A stretch of DNA of 64,000 nt from Methanobacterium sp964452085 (GCA_964452085.1 CAYVKL010000002.1:186001-250000), one strand, 5' to 3'; counted from the stretch's first letter, positions 38,681 through 50,492 are shown. Translations and numbers: made by a program. The notes: generated by a model not told the origin, from the sequence alone.

Positions 38681-38767
38681 GTGACCATAGGAATAATACT
38701 TGGGCAAGTAACACTAAGTCACCATAGCAAAGTCACCACAGCTACTGTTGTTGTTTATGGGTCATAA
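38681..38767 (+). pseudogene. Decayed YbjQ (DUF74) remnant
   Basis: The plus-strand frame here reads VTIGIILGQVTLSHHSK and then VTTATVVVYGS before a stop at 38765-38767. The first part resembles the start of the YbjQ fold (IGIVTGEAVV in the gene at 7524) and the last part its final strand (VTATGTAVVYE). The middle of the domain is missing and no start codon is in place: a TAA lies upstream in frame after about 16 codons. I read it as an internally deleted remnant. The match is short and could be chance. Confidence 0.35.
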
Positions 38768-38782
38768 AAAAATATCTCATGA

Positions 38783-38801
38783 ATTGAAATCAATTTTCAA
38801 T
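38783..38801 (+). promoter_or_regulatory. Palindrome before the cytosine deaminase gene
   Basis: ATTGAAA (38783-38789) and TTTCAAT (38795-38801) form a perfect 7-bp inverted repeat with a five-base spacer. It abuts the TATA-like CAATAAAATCT, about 70 bases before the start codon. It may be an operator. Confidence 0.4.
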
Positions 38802-38870
38802 AAAATCTAGATTAACGTGGAGTTATTAAGAAACCGTTAACATTTGAATTGATTATTAGGGAGGAATTAA

Positions 38871-39356
38871 ATGGATAGTATAGGGATTAATGAAAACCGG
38901 GTAAATATCGAAAACGAACACCATCATTTCATGTTAAATGCTCAGGAAGAGGCCATGGAAAGTTTGAACAATGGAGGAATTCCAATTGGAGCCGTTCTGG
39001 TTAAAGATGGTGAAATAATTGGAAAAGGTCATAATAAGCGAATCCAACTTGATTCCCCTATCCTTCATGCTGAAATGGAGTGTTTGGAAAGTGCAGGTAG
39101 GATGAAGGCAGAAGAATATAAAAAGTGTACACTATACACAACACTTTCCCCATGTGAAATGTGTTCCGGAGCAATCTTACTTTATAATATTCCTGTGGTT
39201 GTTATAGGGGAGAATGAAAACTTCAAAGGCCCAGAAGATTATCTTAAAGATAACGGGGTGAAATTAATTAATCTTAACCTTAATTCTTGTAAAAATATTT
39301 TAGGAAACTTCATTGAAATGCATCCTGAGGTGTGGAATGAAGATATAAGCCTATGA
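38871..39356 (+). CDS. Cytosine deaminase, yeast Fcy1-like
   Basis: The 161-residue enzyme belongs to the zinc-dependent cytidine-deaminase fold. Metal and proton-transfer residues are H66 and E68 in LHAEME and C95 and C98 in SPCEMC. The C-terminal half (IGENENFKGPEDYLKDNG, then the W and EDI near the end) closely follows yeast cytosine deaminase Fcy1, including its GENxNF motif, rather than TadA or guanine deaminase. That points to deamination of free cytosine to uracil in pyrimidine salvage. The ATG has GGGAGG nine bases upstream. It stands alone between the kinase and a DUF5518 gene. Other nucleobase substrates cannot be excluded. Confidence 0.83.
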   Translation: MDSIGINENRVNIENEHHHFMLNAQEEAMESLNNGGIPIGAVLVKDGEIIGKGHNKRIQLDSPILHAEMECLESAGRMKAEEYKKCTLYTTLSPCEMCSGAILLYNIPVVVIGENENFKGPEDYLKDNGVKLINLNLNSCKNILGNFIEMHPEVWNEDISL

Positions 39357-39497
39357 TTTGAATGAGGGTTAATTAGCATTTTTATGGGAGGGTAAAGTTA
39401 TTATTACACAAAAAATAACATAATAATTAAGTAAATTTTTGATATTAAAAAATAATTTTGAGATATTAAAAAGAAATCAACTTAAGGGGGAATATGA

Positions 39498-39863
39498 ATG
39501 GTGAAATGGGGACCTGTAATTGTAGGTTTTATTTTGGCACTAATACTGAGTAATTTATTAGGGCTTTATGTGAATCAGTATTGGGGATTTAATCTAGGAT
39601 TATTTTTAGCAGGGTTAATAGTAGGATACTGGGTGCATGAGGGTATAATAGGTGGTCTATGGAATGCTACCGTTGCCGGTGCATTCGGATCCATTGTTCT
39701 GGCTATTTTAATGGTAGTAGGGGGTACTATCTTTGGTGGTATTGCAGGATTTTTTGCAGGAGCATTAACAGGTATTACTCTTGTAATAGTCTCCTTAATT
39801 GTCAATATAATTTTCATGGGAGTGGGTGGAGCTATTGGTGGCCTACTGAGTGGCAGTGACTGA
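39498..39863 (+). CDS. DUF5518-like small membrane protein
   Basis: This 121-residue hydrophobic protein has about four membrane helices with many glycines (GGTIFGGIAGFFAGALTG, GVGGAIGGLLSG). It resembles the archaeal DUF5518 family, in which glycine-zipper helices predominate. No catalytic residues are visible. GGGGG precedes the ATG by about eight bases. It is followed by a long T-rich terminator and is convergent with the ASCH-TPR gene. The function is unknown. Confidence 0.75.
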   Translation: MVKWGPVIVGFILALILSNLLGLYVNQYWGFNLGLFLAGLIVGYWVHEGIIGGLWNATVAGAFGSIVLAILMVVGGTIFGGIAGFFAGALTGITLVIVSLIVNIIFMGVGGAIGGLLSGSD

Positions 39864-39871
39864 AAGCAGAA

Positions 39872-39900
39872 TTTTTTCCTTTCTTTTTTTTTAATTTTTA
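39872..39900 (+). terminator. T-rich terminator
   Basis: T-runs (ATTTTTTCC, then CTTTTTTTTTTAATTTTT) begin nine bases after the stop codon of the DUF5518-like gene. Confidence 0.5.
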
Positions 39901-39995
39901 ATCTAATTTTCCTCGTTTTTGTAAAAAATAGGATTATAATTTGATATTTAGTAAAAAAGGCATTTATAATTAATTTTATTAAAAATAAATATATA

Positions 39996-41129
39996 CTAAA
40001 GATTTTCCAGACATTCATCAATTAAAATCTGAGCATCTTGGTTAGTGGGGTTGATAATAATGACTTTACGGAAACAGTTTACGGCATCCTCAAAATTGTT
40101 TAATTCCATTAATGCAACGCCTTTATTACTTAAAAAAATTTCATTATCTGGATCTAGAGTTAATGATTTATCATAACAATCAATAGCCTCTTTGAAACGG
40201 TTTAATTCCATAAGAGCGTTTCCTTTTCTGTTCCAAGTTGAAGAATCAGGTTCATCTTCTAAACAAAGCTCTAAAGAACGATCATAACATTCTAGAGCAT
40301 CTTCAGCCCGATCAATTTGGGATAAAAGGTTTCCTTTGGCATTCCAAGCTTCTAAGTCATGAGGGTTCAGATCTAAGATCTTATCATAGCATTTTAATGC
40401 ATTTTTGAAATTCCCCAACATTTCGAAAATAAAACCTCTCCAGTACAAGACCAGCACATTTTCATCATTAATTTCCATGGCTTTGTCGCTGGCTTTAAGA
40501 GCATCTTCTGGTCGGTTAGAGTTCAAGAGAGCTATAGCTTTGTTATTCCAAATGTATTCATTGTCTGGTTCTATTTCCAAGGCCTGATCATAGCATTCAA
40601 GAGCTTCTTGGAATTTACCAAGACGTGATAGGTTATCCCCTTTACGGTTCAGAAGATAAACATCATCAGGGTCAATTTTTAAAGCAGCAGTGTAACATAC
40701 CACTGATTTATCAAATTTTCCCACATCAAAGAGTATATCTGCTCTTTTTGCTATCATAGCCTTTTCATTTATTTTAGCACCTTCCCATTCATCCATGGGA
40801 AGTTTAAGAAATCTTATAACTTGAAAAAGAGAATCTTCGTCGGTGTGCTCAGGATACATCTTCTTGAATTCAGATTCTAACTCGGAAGCATTATCAAAAC
40901 CTTCTTCACGTGCTAATTGATCACTTTTAATAAGATCAGCAAATCGCACAACTTCTACATCAGTAACTTCCGCTTCAAAAAGCTTTTTACGTTCTTTGGA
41001 GACTAAATTCCAGTAGCAATGCAGACGATCACCCTGGGATAAAGGTTTCTTCCAGAGTTTCCTAATGGTAGTGGTTTTTTTACCAGTTATTAGATCCAAG
41101 TGACGGCTTCCAAATAGTAAAATTGGTAT
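39996..41129 (-). CDS. ASCH domain-TPR repeat protein, possible ATA start
   Basis: An N-terminal ASCH (PUA-like, RNA-binding) domain of about 110 residues carries the family GKKTTTIRKLW motif. It is followed by about seven tetratricopeptide repeats (for example GKFQEALECYDQALEIEPD) that would bind partner proteins. The first conventional start, TTG at 41097-41099, would cut off the first strand of the ASCH fold. Upstream in frame the codons read IPILLFGSRH, the expected N terminus, opening with ATA at 41127-41129. A strong GGAGGGTG lies four bases before this ATA. I therefore place the start at the ATA, with TTG at 41099 as the alternative. There is no ATG or GTG in this frame before an upstream stop. 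Confidence 0.8.
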   Translation of the reverse strand: MPILLFGSRHLDLITGKKTTTIRKLWKKPLSQGDRLHCYWNLVSKERKKLFEAEVTDVEVVRFADLIKSDQLAREEGFDNASELESEFKKMYPEHTDEDSLFQVIRFLKLPMDEWEGAKINEKAMIAKRADILFDVGKFDKSVVCYTAALKIDPDDVYLLNRKGDNLSRLGKFQEALECYDQALEIEPDNEYIWNNKAIALLNSNRPEDALKASDKAMEINDENVLVLYWRGFIFEMLGNFKNALKCYDKILDLNPHDLEAWNAKGNLLSQIDRAEDALECYDRSLELCLEDEPDSSTWNRKGNALMELNRFKEAIDCYDKSLTLDPDNEIFLSNKGVALMELNNFEDAVNCFRKVIIINPTNQDAQILIDECLENL

Positions 41130-41199
41130 TTGACACCCTCCAGTTGATGATAAATAAAATTAAGGTATAATTTGACATGTTAATTTTATTATATCTTAT

Positions 41200-41895
41200 T
41201 TATAATATTTCCTCACCAAATTCAGCCGTTTTAATCTTGATTTTCCCTAAAATGGGTTTAATCTGATGAGCAACATAATGAAGTTCTTTTGGGGAAGTAT
41301 TGGGGGTTTCCTTCAACTTTTTATCTAGTACTGTCTTGTTTCTGAATTGTTGTAAAGTGTAAATGTCACACTGTATGTTTTGAGCAATTTTTATTATGTC
41401 TAAGGGTTCTAGTAGTCCTGGAACATAGGTAGTTCTACATTCAAGATAACATGCTGAATTGTAAGAAATCTTCATACTTTCTATTACTTTATCCCCTATT
41501 TTTGCACCTATAACTTCTTGATACTTGTTAAAAGGAGCTTTCACGTCTAGTGCAACATAATCCACCAGATCAATAAGTTCAGAGAGGCTTTCAGGGTAGC
41601 AACCGTTGGTATCAAGTTTGGTTTTTAACCCTTTTTTCCGGGAATAATTGAAGATTTCCTTTACATCTTCCATCTGCATTAATGGCTCTCCACCTGTGAT
41701 AACCACAGCATCAATGAAGTCCAGGGCATCGTCAATTTTTTTTTTAATATCAGCAAGTGAAACATTGTCTCCGCCGTCAATAATCTCAGGATTATGACAA
41801 TAAGGACATCTAAGGATGCAACCTCCTGTAAATATTACGAGAGAGACCTTACCCGGGTATTCAAGTGAAGAAAATATTATTCCTCCGGTTATCAT
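41200..41895 (-). CDS. nrdG: Anaerobic ribonucleotide reductase activase-like radical SAM protein
   Basis: The 231-residue protein is a radical SAM enzyme with the CxxxCxxC cluster motif in GGCILRCPYCHNPE at about residues 27-34. The TGGEPLM motif that binds the SAM amino group follows at about 67. Archaeal proteins of this type activate class III ribonucleoside-triphosphate reductase by making a glycyl radical. The reductase gene (nrdD) is not nearby. Related pyruvate formate-lyase activases share the motif, so the partner is inferred. It is 37 bases after hisC on the same strand. Confidence 0.88.
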   Translation of the reverse strand: MITGGIIFSSLEYPGKVSLVIFTGGCILRCPYCHNPEIIDGGDNVSLADIKKKIDDALDFIDAVVITGGEPLMQMEDVKEIFNYSRKKGLKTKLDTNGCYPESLSELIDLVDYVALDVKAPFNKYQEVIGAKIGDKVIESMKISYNSACYLECRTTYVPGLLEPLDIIKIAQNIQCDIYTLQQFRNKTVLDKKLKETPNTSPKELHYVAHQIKPILGKIKIKTAEFGEEIL

Positions 41896-41932
41896 TATGC
41901 CTCCATATTCCCAAATATTTGAGATGGATCAC

Positions 41933-43042
41933 TTAATTTAATGGTTTTAAAATGTTTTTCAGTACTTTGATAAACTTCTCATTTTCTTTAGGGGTAGCGA
42001 CACTCACCCTTATATAATATTCATCTAATCCACGGAAAGAAGAACAATCTCGGACTATTATGCCCTTCTTCATGAGTTCTTCTGAGATTTCTTTAGAATT
42101 CATGCCAGTGTTACGTATATCAACCAGCAGGTAATTGGAAAGTGACTCGAAAACTTTTATGCTGGGAATTTTTGACATTTCATCATATAAAAATTCCCTG
42201 CTTTCAATGGATAGTTTGGTGGATTGTTTGATGTATTCCGAATCATCTAATGTGGCGGATGCAGCGATGTATGAAAGTTTAATAAGGCTGAAAACAGGTT
42301 TAACCCGGTGCATGTATTCAATAAATTCTCTATGGCCTATTCCGTAGCCAATTCTCATACCGGCCAGCCCCATTACCTTGGAGAAAGTCCTAAGGATGAA
42401 AAGGTTCTCGTACTCTTCAAGCAATTCTATATTGTTGACTTCAGAAAACTCCCAGTAAGCCTCGTCTACAACCACCAGGGCATCGGTACTTTCCAAAATG
42501 GTTTTAATGTCATTTTTATCAATTAATCCTCCTGTAGGATTGTTGGGGGTGCACAGGAAGATAACTTTGGTGCGTGGTGAAATAGATTCAAGTACTGAAT
42601 TCAAATCAAGACGGTTTTTTCCAATATCCCAGCGAGCGTAAACCGGCAAGGCTCCATATACATTGAATGTGTATTCATAGTACATGTAAGATGGGGGGTG
42701 GATGATGTATTCGTCACCAGGTTCAATTAATGTCTTTGCAAGTACATCCAAGATTTCATCAGCACCATCTCCACCTACAACCACTTCTTCAGGACTTACA
42801 CCTGCATAAGATGCAATTTTAATTTTTAAATCATCAATATTTGATTCGGGATATGTATTGATTTGATTAAGATTTTTTTTGAGGGATTCTATAGCTTTTG
42901 GGGAGGGGCCAAGGGGATTTTCATTAGACCCCATTCGAATTATTTTGGCAGGATCCAGACCGTAAATACGAGCTAAATCTGCATTTGATCTGCCTGGAAC
43001 GTATGGATTTAATTCTTTAACTGTTTTTTTAATGTTAACCAT
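41933..43042 (-). CDS. hisC: Histidinol-phosphate aminotransferase
   Basis: HisC transfers an amino group from glutamate to imidazole acetol phosphate in histidine synthesis. The 369-residue protein is a class I/II PLP aminotransferase with the HisC-type SNENPLGPSP near residue 38, DEAYWEF at about 197 and RTFSKVMGLAGMRIGY at about 222, whose lysine binds PLP. It is of normal length. The start is one of two adjacent ATGs (43042 or 43045). Other his genes are not nearby, as is common in methanogens. It lies between the gamma-carbonic anhydrase and the radical SAM gene on the same strand. Confidence 0.94.
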   Translation of the reverse strand: MVNIKKTVKELNPYVPGRSNADLARIYGLDPAKIIRMGSNENPLGPSPKAIESLKKNLNQINTYPESNIDDLKIKIASYAGVSPEEVVVGGDGADEILDVLAKTLIEPGDEYIIHPPSYMYYEYTFNVYGALPVYARWDIGKNRLDLNSVLESISPRTKVIFLCTPNNPTGGLIDKNDIKTILESTDALVVVDEAYWEFSEVNNIELLEEYENLFILRTFSKVMGLAGMRIGYGIGHREFIEYMHRVKPVFSLIKLSYIAASATLDDSEYIKQSTKLSIESREFLYDEMSKIPSIKVFESLSNYLLVDIRNTGMNSKEISEELMKKGIIVRDCSSFRGLDEYYIRVSVATPKENEKFIKVLKNILKPLN

Positions 43043-43066
43043 CAAATCAATCCTTATAAATCTTTA

Positions 43067-43546
43067 TTATCTTTTCTTACTTGTTTTAATTGCCAGATTA
43101 GAATAACGTAATGCATTATCTTCAATTTTTTTAATTTCTTGTTGATCAAGTTCCCGTACCACTTTAGCAGGAATTCCCATTATCAGGCTTCTTTCTGGAA
43201 AAACTTTTCCTTCAGTAACCACTGCACCAGCCGCCACAATACAGTTTTTTTTGATATGGCTCCCATTCAGAAGGGTTGAGTTCATCCCAATAATACAATT
43301 ATTATCCACCTTACAACCATGAAGTACTGCAGCATGTCCGACTGATACATAATCTCCTAATTCCAGTGGGAAACCTTTTGAAGAATGCAGTACGCAATTA
43401 TCCTGAACATTTGAGAAAATACCAATAGTTATAGGTTCGATATCTCCCCTAATCACCGCATTATGCCAAATAGAAGACTTTTCACCAATAGATACTTTTC
43501 CAATGGTGTAGGCACCAGAGAAAATTAAGGCAGTGGGATGTATCAT
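43067..43546 (-). CDS. Gamma-carbonic anhydrase-like hexapeptide protein
   Basis: The 159-residue protein is a left-handed beta-helix of the gamma-carbonic anhydrase/PaaY family. Hexapeptide repeats run through most of it. Zinc-site histidines appear in DNCVLHSSKG and VGHAAVLHGC, as in the Cam-like group. It would make trimers. It may hydrate carbon dioxide or, like PaaY, have thioesterase or other activity. The neighbouring HisC and sugar-nucleotide genes give no clear clue. It starts with ATG at 43546 and lacks the signal peptide of secreted Cam. Confidence 0.85.
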   Translation of the reverse strand: MIHPTALIFSGAYTIGKVSIGEKSSIWHNAVIRGDIEPITIGIFSNVQDNCVLHSSKGFPLELGDYVSVGHAAVLHGCKVDNNCIIGMNSTLLNGSHIKKNCIVAAGAVVTEGKVFPERSLIMGIPAKVVRELDQQEIKKIEDNALRYSNLAIKTSKKR

Positions 43547-43686
43547 ATTCAGATTTATGATTTTAAGTCATAAAAAACATTTCATTGGCTTATTATCTAC
43601 CAATTCCAAGAGCATTATTGTGAAGTCCAAATAAATAAAAATAAATGAAGGTTTTATACGAAGTTCCTGGTTTATTAAGGGTTGGA

Positions 43687-44967
43687 TTATTTTTTATCTT
43701 TTATTTCCTGGGTTTGGTGATGGATAACCACTTTATTATCAGCTATGTCTCGGTAGATTATAGCACCAGAGCCCACAGATGAATTTAAACCTACAGTAAC
43801 TCCTGGGTTGAAACTAGAATTGATACCTGTTTTTACTCCATCCGCGAATATAACGCCCATTTTACGCCTACCGCTGTCAATCCTTTCTCCTTTAACTGTA
43901 ACTTTTATTCCCCCATCATCAAAACGTAAGTTGGCAATGTTTGTGCCTGCGGCAATGTTACAATCAGCCCCAATAATTGAATCACCAACGTAAGAAAGAT
44001 GGTTTACATTTGTTCCATCCATAATGATTGAATTTTTAATTTCTACAGCATTACCTACGTTAACATCATTTCCAATTGAAGTATGTTTGCGGAGGAATGT
44101 GTTAGGTCCAATATCACAGTTTTCTCCAATATAAACCGGGCCAATGATATATGTTCCAGAACGAATAATACTTCCTTTTTTTATTATTATAGGGCCGTGT
44201 ATGGTAACTCCCTTTTCCACTTCACCTTCTATTTGAGATCCTGACACTTCTAAAAAGTGCTCATTTAATTCCAGAAATTCCCAGGGACGTCCCACATCGA
44301 TCCATTTATCCTGAGAAACAAGGCCCAAAACTTTTTCCCCGTCACTGATCTGCATTTTAAGTGAATCAGTAATTTCGTATTCTCCTCTTTCAGATTTTTC
44401 AGTCTTTAAAATGGCCTTGAATATTTTTTGATCAAAAAGATAAATACCGGCATTAATAAGGTTGCTGGGGGCTTCACCAGGGGCAGGTTTTTCTACAATA
44501 TCTTTTATACAATCCCCTTCAAGTTCCACCACTCCAAAAGATGAAGGATCTTCAACTTCAGTAAGAACCAGGATAGATTGTGCCTTAGATTCTTTATATT
44601 TATTTATTAAATTATTTATTAGGTCATCACCCAGAATAATATCGCCATTAGTTACTATGATTGCGTTATCATCTTCATCTATCACACTTGCTACTTTTCC
44701 TATGGCATGAGCAGTTCCCAAACGTTTTTCCTGGATTACGTAGTTAATATTAACTCCAAATTCTTTCCCATCTTTAAAATGGTCTTCCACAGCTTCTTTT
44801 TGGTAACCCACTACCATGGTAATATTTTTTATTCCAGCGTCCCTTAATGCATCTACATTATATTCCAGGAGAGGTTTTCCACCTACTGGTAGCATGGTTT
44901 TGGGTCTGGTGAGAGTCAGGGGTCTCATTCTGGTTCCTTCACCTGCGGTAAGTATAACTGCCCTCAT
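43687..44967 (-). CDS. glmU: Bifunctional sugar-1-phosphate nucleotidylyltransferase/acetyltransferase
   Basis: The 426-residue protein has an N-terminal nucleotidyltransferase (ILTAGEGTRMRPLT, KTMLPVGGKPL, metal-binding NGDII) and a C-terminal left-handed beta-helix (about 250-420). This is the archaeal GlmU-like form (ST0452 type). It would acetylate glucosamine-1-phosphate and transfer UMP to give UDP-GlcNAc. The final segment (DGVKTGINSSFNPGV) is the archaeal acetyltransferase end. The phosphoglucosamine mutase gene lies upstream in the same direction, so the two successive steps are linked. A glucose-1-phosphate substrate is also possible. Confidence 0.9.
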   Translation of the reverse strand: MRAVILTAGEGTRMRPLTLTRPKTMLPVGGKPLLEYNVDALRDAGIKNITMVVGYQKEAVEDHFKDGKEFGVNINYVIQEKRLGTAHAIGKVASVIDEDDNAIIVTNGDIILGDDLINNLINKYKESKAQSILVLTEVEDPSSFGVVELEGDCIKDIVEKPAPGEAPSNLINAGIYLFDQKIFKAILKTEKSERGEYEITDSLKMQISDGEKVLGLVSQDKWIDVGRPWEFLELNEHFLEVSGSQIEGEVEKGVTIHGPIIIKKGSIIRSGTYIIGPVYIGENCDIGPNTFLRKHTSIGNDVNVGNAVEIKNSIIMDGTNVNHLSYVGDSIIGADCNIAAGTNIANLRFDDGGIKVTVKGERIDSGRRKMGVIFADGVKTGINSSFNPGVTVGLNSSVGSGAIIYRDIADNKVVIHHQTQEIKDKK

Positions 44968-45080
44968 ATTAAATCCTCTTTTAATTATAGTAAATTTCAG
45001 TTTTTTTTATTTTTTACTATTTTGATAAGATAGTGTATGTCTTTTTTTTATTCTTTAATTAAAGTAAATAATAATTAAGA

Positions 45081-46454
45081 TTATAATAGATTTCGAATGA
45101 ATTTTGCAGATTTTTCATGTATTTCCGCGGCTTTTGCTTGGGTTTTACCTTCTAATGTTATTCTTACGAAGGATTCAGTTCCGGAAGGCCTAACCAAAAC
45201 CCAACTTCCATCTGAAAATGATATTCGAACTCCGTCTTTAAGATTAATATCGGTGACATCATCAAAAATTAATGAAAGATCTGAATTTGCTTTCTCCATT
45301 ATTGTCTCTTTTTGGTCTTCTCTGCAGTCAATTTTATCTCTTATAGTGGGAAAACTGGGAATATCATCCAGGAGTTTTGAAAGAGGTCCTTTATTCTGAA
45401 CTAACTCTATAACTCTTAGGGCAGACAGTATCCCATCGGGGCACATGCAAAACTGGGGATGAAGCCAGGTTCCTGAAGGTTCTCCTCCAAATTTTGCCAA
45501 GGGTTCGGTTTGATTTTCATTTATTTGGTGAATCATTTCAGCCACATGTACGTCACCTACTTTGGTCCTCTCCACTTTGCCACCCACTTCTTTCAGGGCC
45601 TGATCAACGCATGCAGAAGCATCTACTGTGGTAACTACTACACCGCCCATTTCAGCTGATATAAGGGCTAGTAGTTTATCAAAATCAGCCATTCTGCCTT
45701 TTTCATCAACTGCAACCATTCGATCTGCATCACCATCATGTGCGATTCCTAAATCTGCTCCAGTGGCCTTTACTACTTTCATGAGTTCCTTTAGATTGGC
45801 AGCAGATGGTTCTGGTTTTCTCCCTGGGAAAAAACCATCTGGTTGTGCATTTAAACTAACTACTTGGCATCCGGCTTTTCTTAAAATTAAGGGGGATAAA
45901 AATGATGCGGCACCATTAGCACAATCCACAACAACCTTGTGGCCTGGTTTAATATTAGTTAATTTTAGTAAATCCTCAATATAATCATTAACAACCGGGC
46001 TAATGTCTTCAATTTTTCCAATATCCTGCCAGGATGCTTTATAGAAATCTTTTTCATGAATTATTTTTTCAATGATTCGTTCTTGTTCCTGAAGGTATGC
46101 CATACCATCCGGGTTCCACAGTTTAATTCCGTTATCTGGAGATGGATTATGGGATGCGGTTATCATCACTCCTGCATCTGCCCCTAGTTTCATTGTTGCG
46201 TACCCTACCACTGGCGTAGGAACCATTCCCACTCGTAAAACCTTGCAGCCACCTTCTAAAATGCCAGAACTTACTGCACATTCCATCATTAAATTGGAAG
46301 TTCGAGGGTCATAACCTACAACTATTTTACTTCCTTTGCCAAGGTAGGTGGATATTGCCTTACCTACATTTAATGCAAGTTCAGGGGTTATTTCATCCCC
46401 TACTTTTCCCCTTATTCCTGAGGTTCCAAAAAGTTTGGGAATTTCATCTTCCAT
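45081..46454 (-). CDS. glmM: Phosphoglucosamine mutase (phosphohexomutase)
   Basis: GlmM interconverts glucosamine-6-phosphate and glucosamine-1-phosphate. The 457-residue protein has all phosphohexomutase signatures: the phosphoserine loop TASHNPSPDNGIKLW (Ser near residue 97), the metal loop HDGDADRM near 240, the sugar-binding GGEPSGTW near 325 and the phosphate loop RPSGTES near 425. In archaea members of this family may also accept mannose or glucose phosphates. The gene starts two bases after apgM ends and is followed by the glmU-like gene, supporting the glucosamine assignment and translation coupling. Confidence 0.92.
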   Translation of the reverse strand: MEDEIPKLFGTSGIRGKVGDEITPELALNVGKAISTYLGKGSKIVVGYDPRTSNLMMECAVSSGILEGGCKVLRVGMVPTPVVGYATMKLGADAGVMITASHNPSPDNGIKLWNPDGMAYLQEQERIIEKIIHEKDFYKASWQDIGKIEDISPVVNDYIEDLLKLTNIKPGHKVVVDCANGAASFLSPLILRKAGCQVVSLNAQPDGFFPGRKPEPSAANLKELMKVVKATGADLGIAHDGDADRMVAVDEKGRMADFDKLLALISAEMGGVVVTTVDASACVDQALKEVGGKVERTKVGDVHVAEMIHQINENQTEPLAKFGGEPSGTWLHPQFCMCPDGILSALRVIELVQNKGPLSKLLDDIPSFPTIRDKIDCREDQKETIMEKANSDLSLIFDDVTDINLKDGVRISFSDGSWVLVRPSGTESFVRITLEGKTQAKAAEIHEKSAKFIRNLL

Positions 46455-46456
46455 TA

Positions 46457-48365
<1,909 letters not shown>

Positions 48366-48377
48366 CTATCTCCCAAT

Positions 48378-49577
<1,200 letters not shown>

Positions 49578-50051
49578 ATGTGGCAAGCATCAAATAAGAT
49601 CTGGATAATAACTACGGCTCCTTTAGTTATATTGGGGCTGGTGTTTGTTTTTTTAGGATTTACAGCCTCTCCAGAAGCGCTCACGGACGATGGTTATTCA
49701 CTTAAGACTTTTTTTTATTTGATGGGATGTTTTTTTGTAATTTTCCCTCTTCTAACCGCCTTAGGAATATATTATTATTACAAAAGAATCAATGATCGGG
49801 AAACTTTCCTTTTGAATGAGGGTATAAGGGGCGAGGCAGAGATACTGAGTCGGGAACAGACAGGAACGTATATTAATGAGCAGCCAGAAGTTAAATTCAA
49901 ACTTTCTATCACCACCCCTATGGAAACCTACGAATTGGAACATAAAGAAATAGTAAATCTATTGGATATGGGTTCTATCCCTGTAGGTAGGAAAATTCCG
50001 GTTATGGTTCATCCAGATAATCCTAAGGATATTATTCTGGTTTATGATTAA
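49578..50051 (+). CDS. DUF3592-like membrane protein
   Basis: This 157-residue protein has two N-terminal membrane helices (about 8-30 and 45-70) and a C-terminal soluble beta-domain. The latter contains IRGEAEILSREQTGTYINEQPEVKF (in part), PVGRKIPVMVHPDNPKDI and a final ILVYD. That pattern matches the DUF3592-like group of bacterial and archaeal membrane proteins. The ATG at 49578 has GGGGGAAA eight bases before it; the frame is open from a TTG at 49542. It is convergent with the FeMo-co family gene. The role is unknown. Confidence 0.7.
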   Translation: MWQASNKIWIITTAPLVILGLVFVFLGFTASPEALTDDGYSLKTFFYLMGCFFVIFPLLTALGIYYYYKRINDRETFLLNEGIRGEAEILSREQTGTYINEQPEVKFKLSITTPMETYELEHKEIVNLLDMGSIPVGRKIPVMVHPDNPKDIILVYD

Positions 50052-50068
50052 GGATTGTTTTCATTGAT

Positions 50069-50395
50069 TCATATATTCTTATTCATAAACCTTTCATGAT
50101 TTACGAAACGCTCAACAACTTCTTCAATTGTCCCTTCTTCTTCTACCAATTTTAAATTGGCCTTTTTAATGCCGTATTTCGCTTTCATACCTGCTTGAGC
50201 TGCAATTATAACTTCACAGTCACCTAACATACTCAAACCTTTGTGCCACTGATGTTTTTCTTCAGGGTTAATTTTTGTTTCAATGTATTCTATAAATTCA
50301 GGTTCATCACCATTCCACTGGTAAATGGCGAATCCTTTTGCCCTGCCAAAATGATCTGCATTAATCTGGTCTGAACTTGCAACAGCGATCTTCAT
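50069..50395 (-). CDS. NifX/NifB-type FeMo-co-binding family protein
   Basis: The 108-residue protein is of the dinitrogenase iron-molybdenum cofactor family (NifB C-terminal, NifX, NafY fold). It starts MKIAVASSDQINADHFGRAKGF, with the conserved HFGR, then GLSMLGDCEVIIAAQAGMKAKYGI. Stand-alone members are common in methanogens without nitrogen fixation and may carry iron-sulfur or metal clusters. No nif genes are adjacent. GGAGGAA lies just before the ATG. Confidence 0.88.
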   Translation of the reverse strand: MKIAVASSDQINADHFGRAKGFAIYQWNGDEPEFIEYIETKINPEEKHQWHKGLSMLGDCEVIIAAQAGMKAKYGIKKANLKLVEEEGTIEEVVERFVNHERFMNKNI

Positions 50396-50492
50396 GAATA
50401 ATTCCTCCTAATATCTAACTTTGAAATGATTTGGATAATTTCCAATTAGTTGATTCATTTATTACCGATTGATTTGACCATTTCATTTAGCT

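Larger units (their letters stand above)
38450..38870. other. Intergenic region, 421 bases
   Basis: This spacer lies between the divergent kinase and cytosine deaminase genes. It holds a YbjQ-like remnant (38681-38767) and a palindrome (38783-38801), listed separately. The left part is AT-rich promoter sequence for the kinase gene. If the kinase begins at the ATG at 38533, the spacer is shorter. Confidence 0.5.

Noticed and set aside
41200..41895. Queuosine-type QueE or pyruvate formate-lyase activase
   Set aside because: The CxxxCxxC motif and the TLQQFRN-rich end resemble the archaeal NrdG-like activase more, though the partner is not certain.
50069..50395. Nitrogen-fixation locus
   Set aside because: Only a stand-alone FeMo-co family protein is present; no nifH, nifD, nifK or nifB lies nearby.
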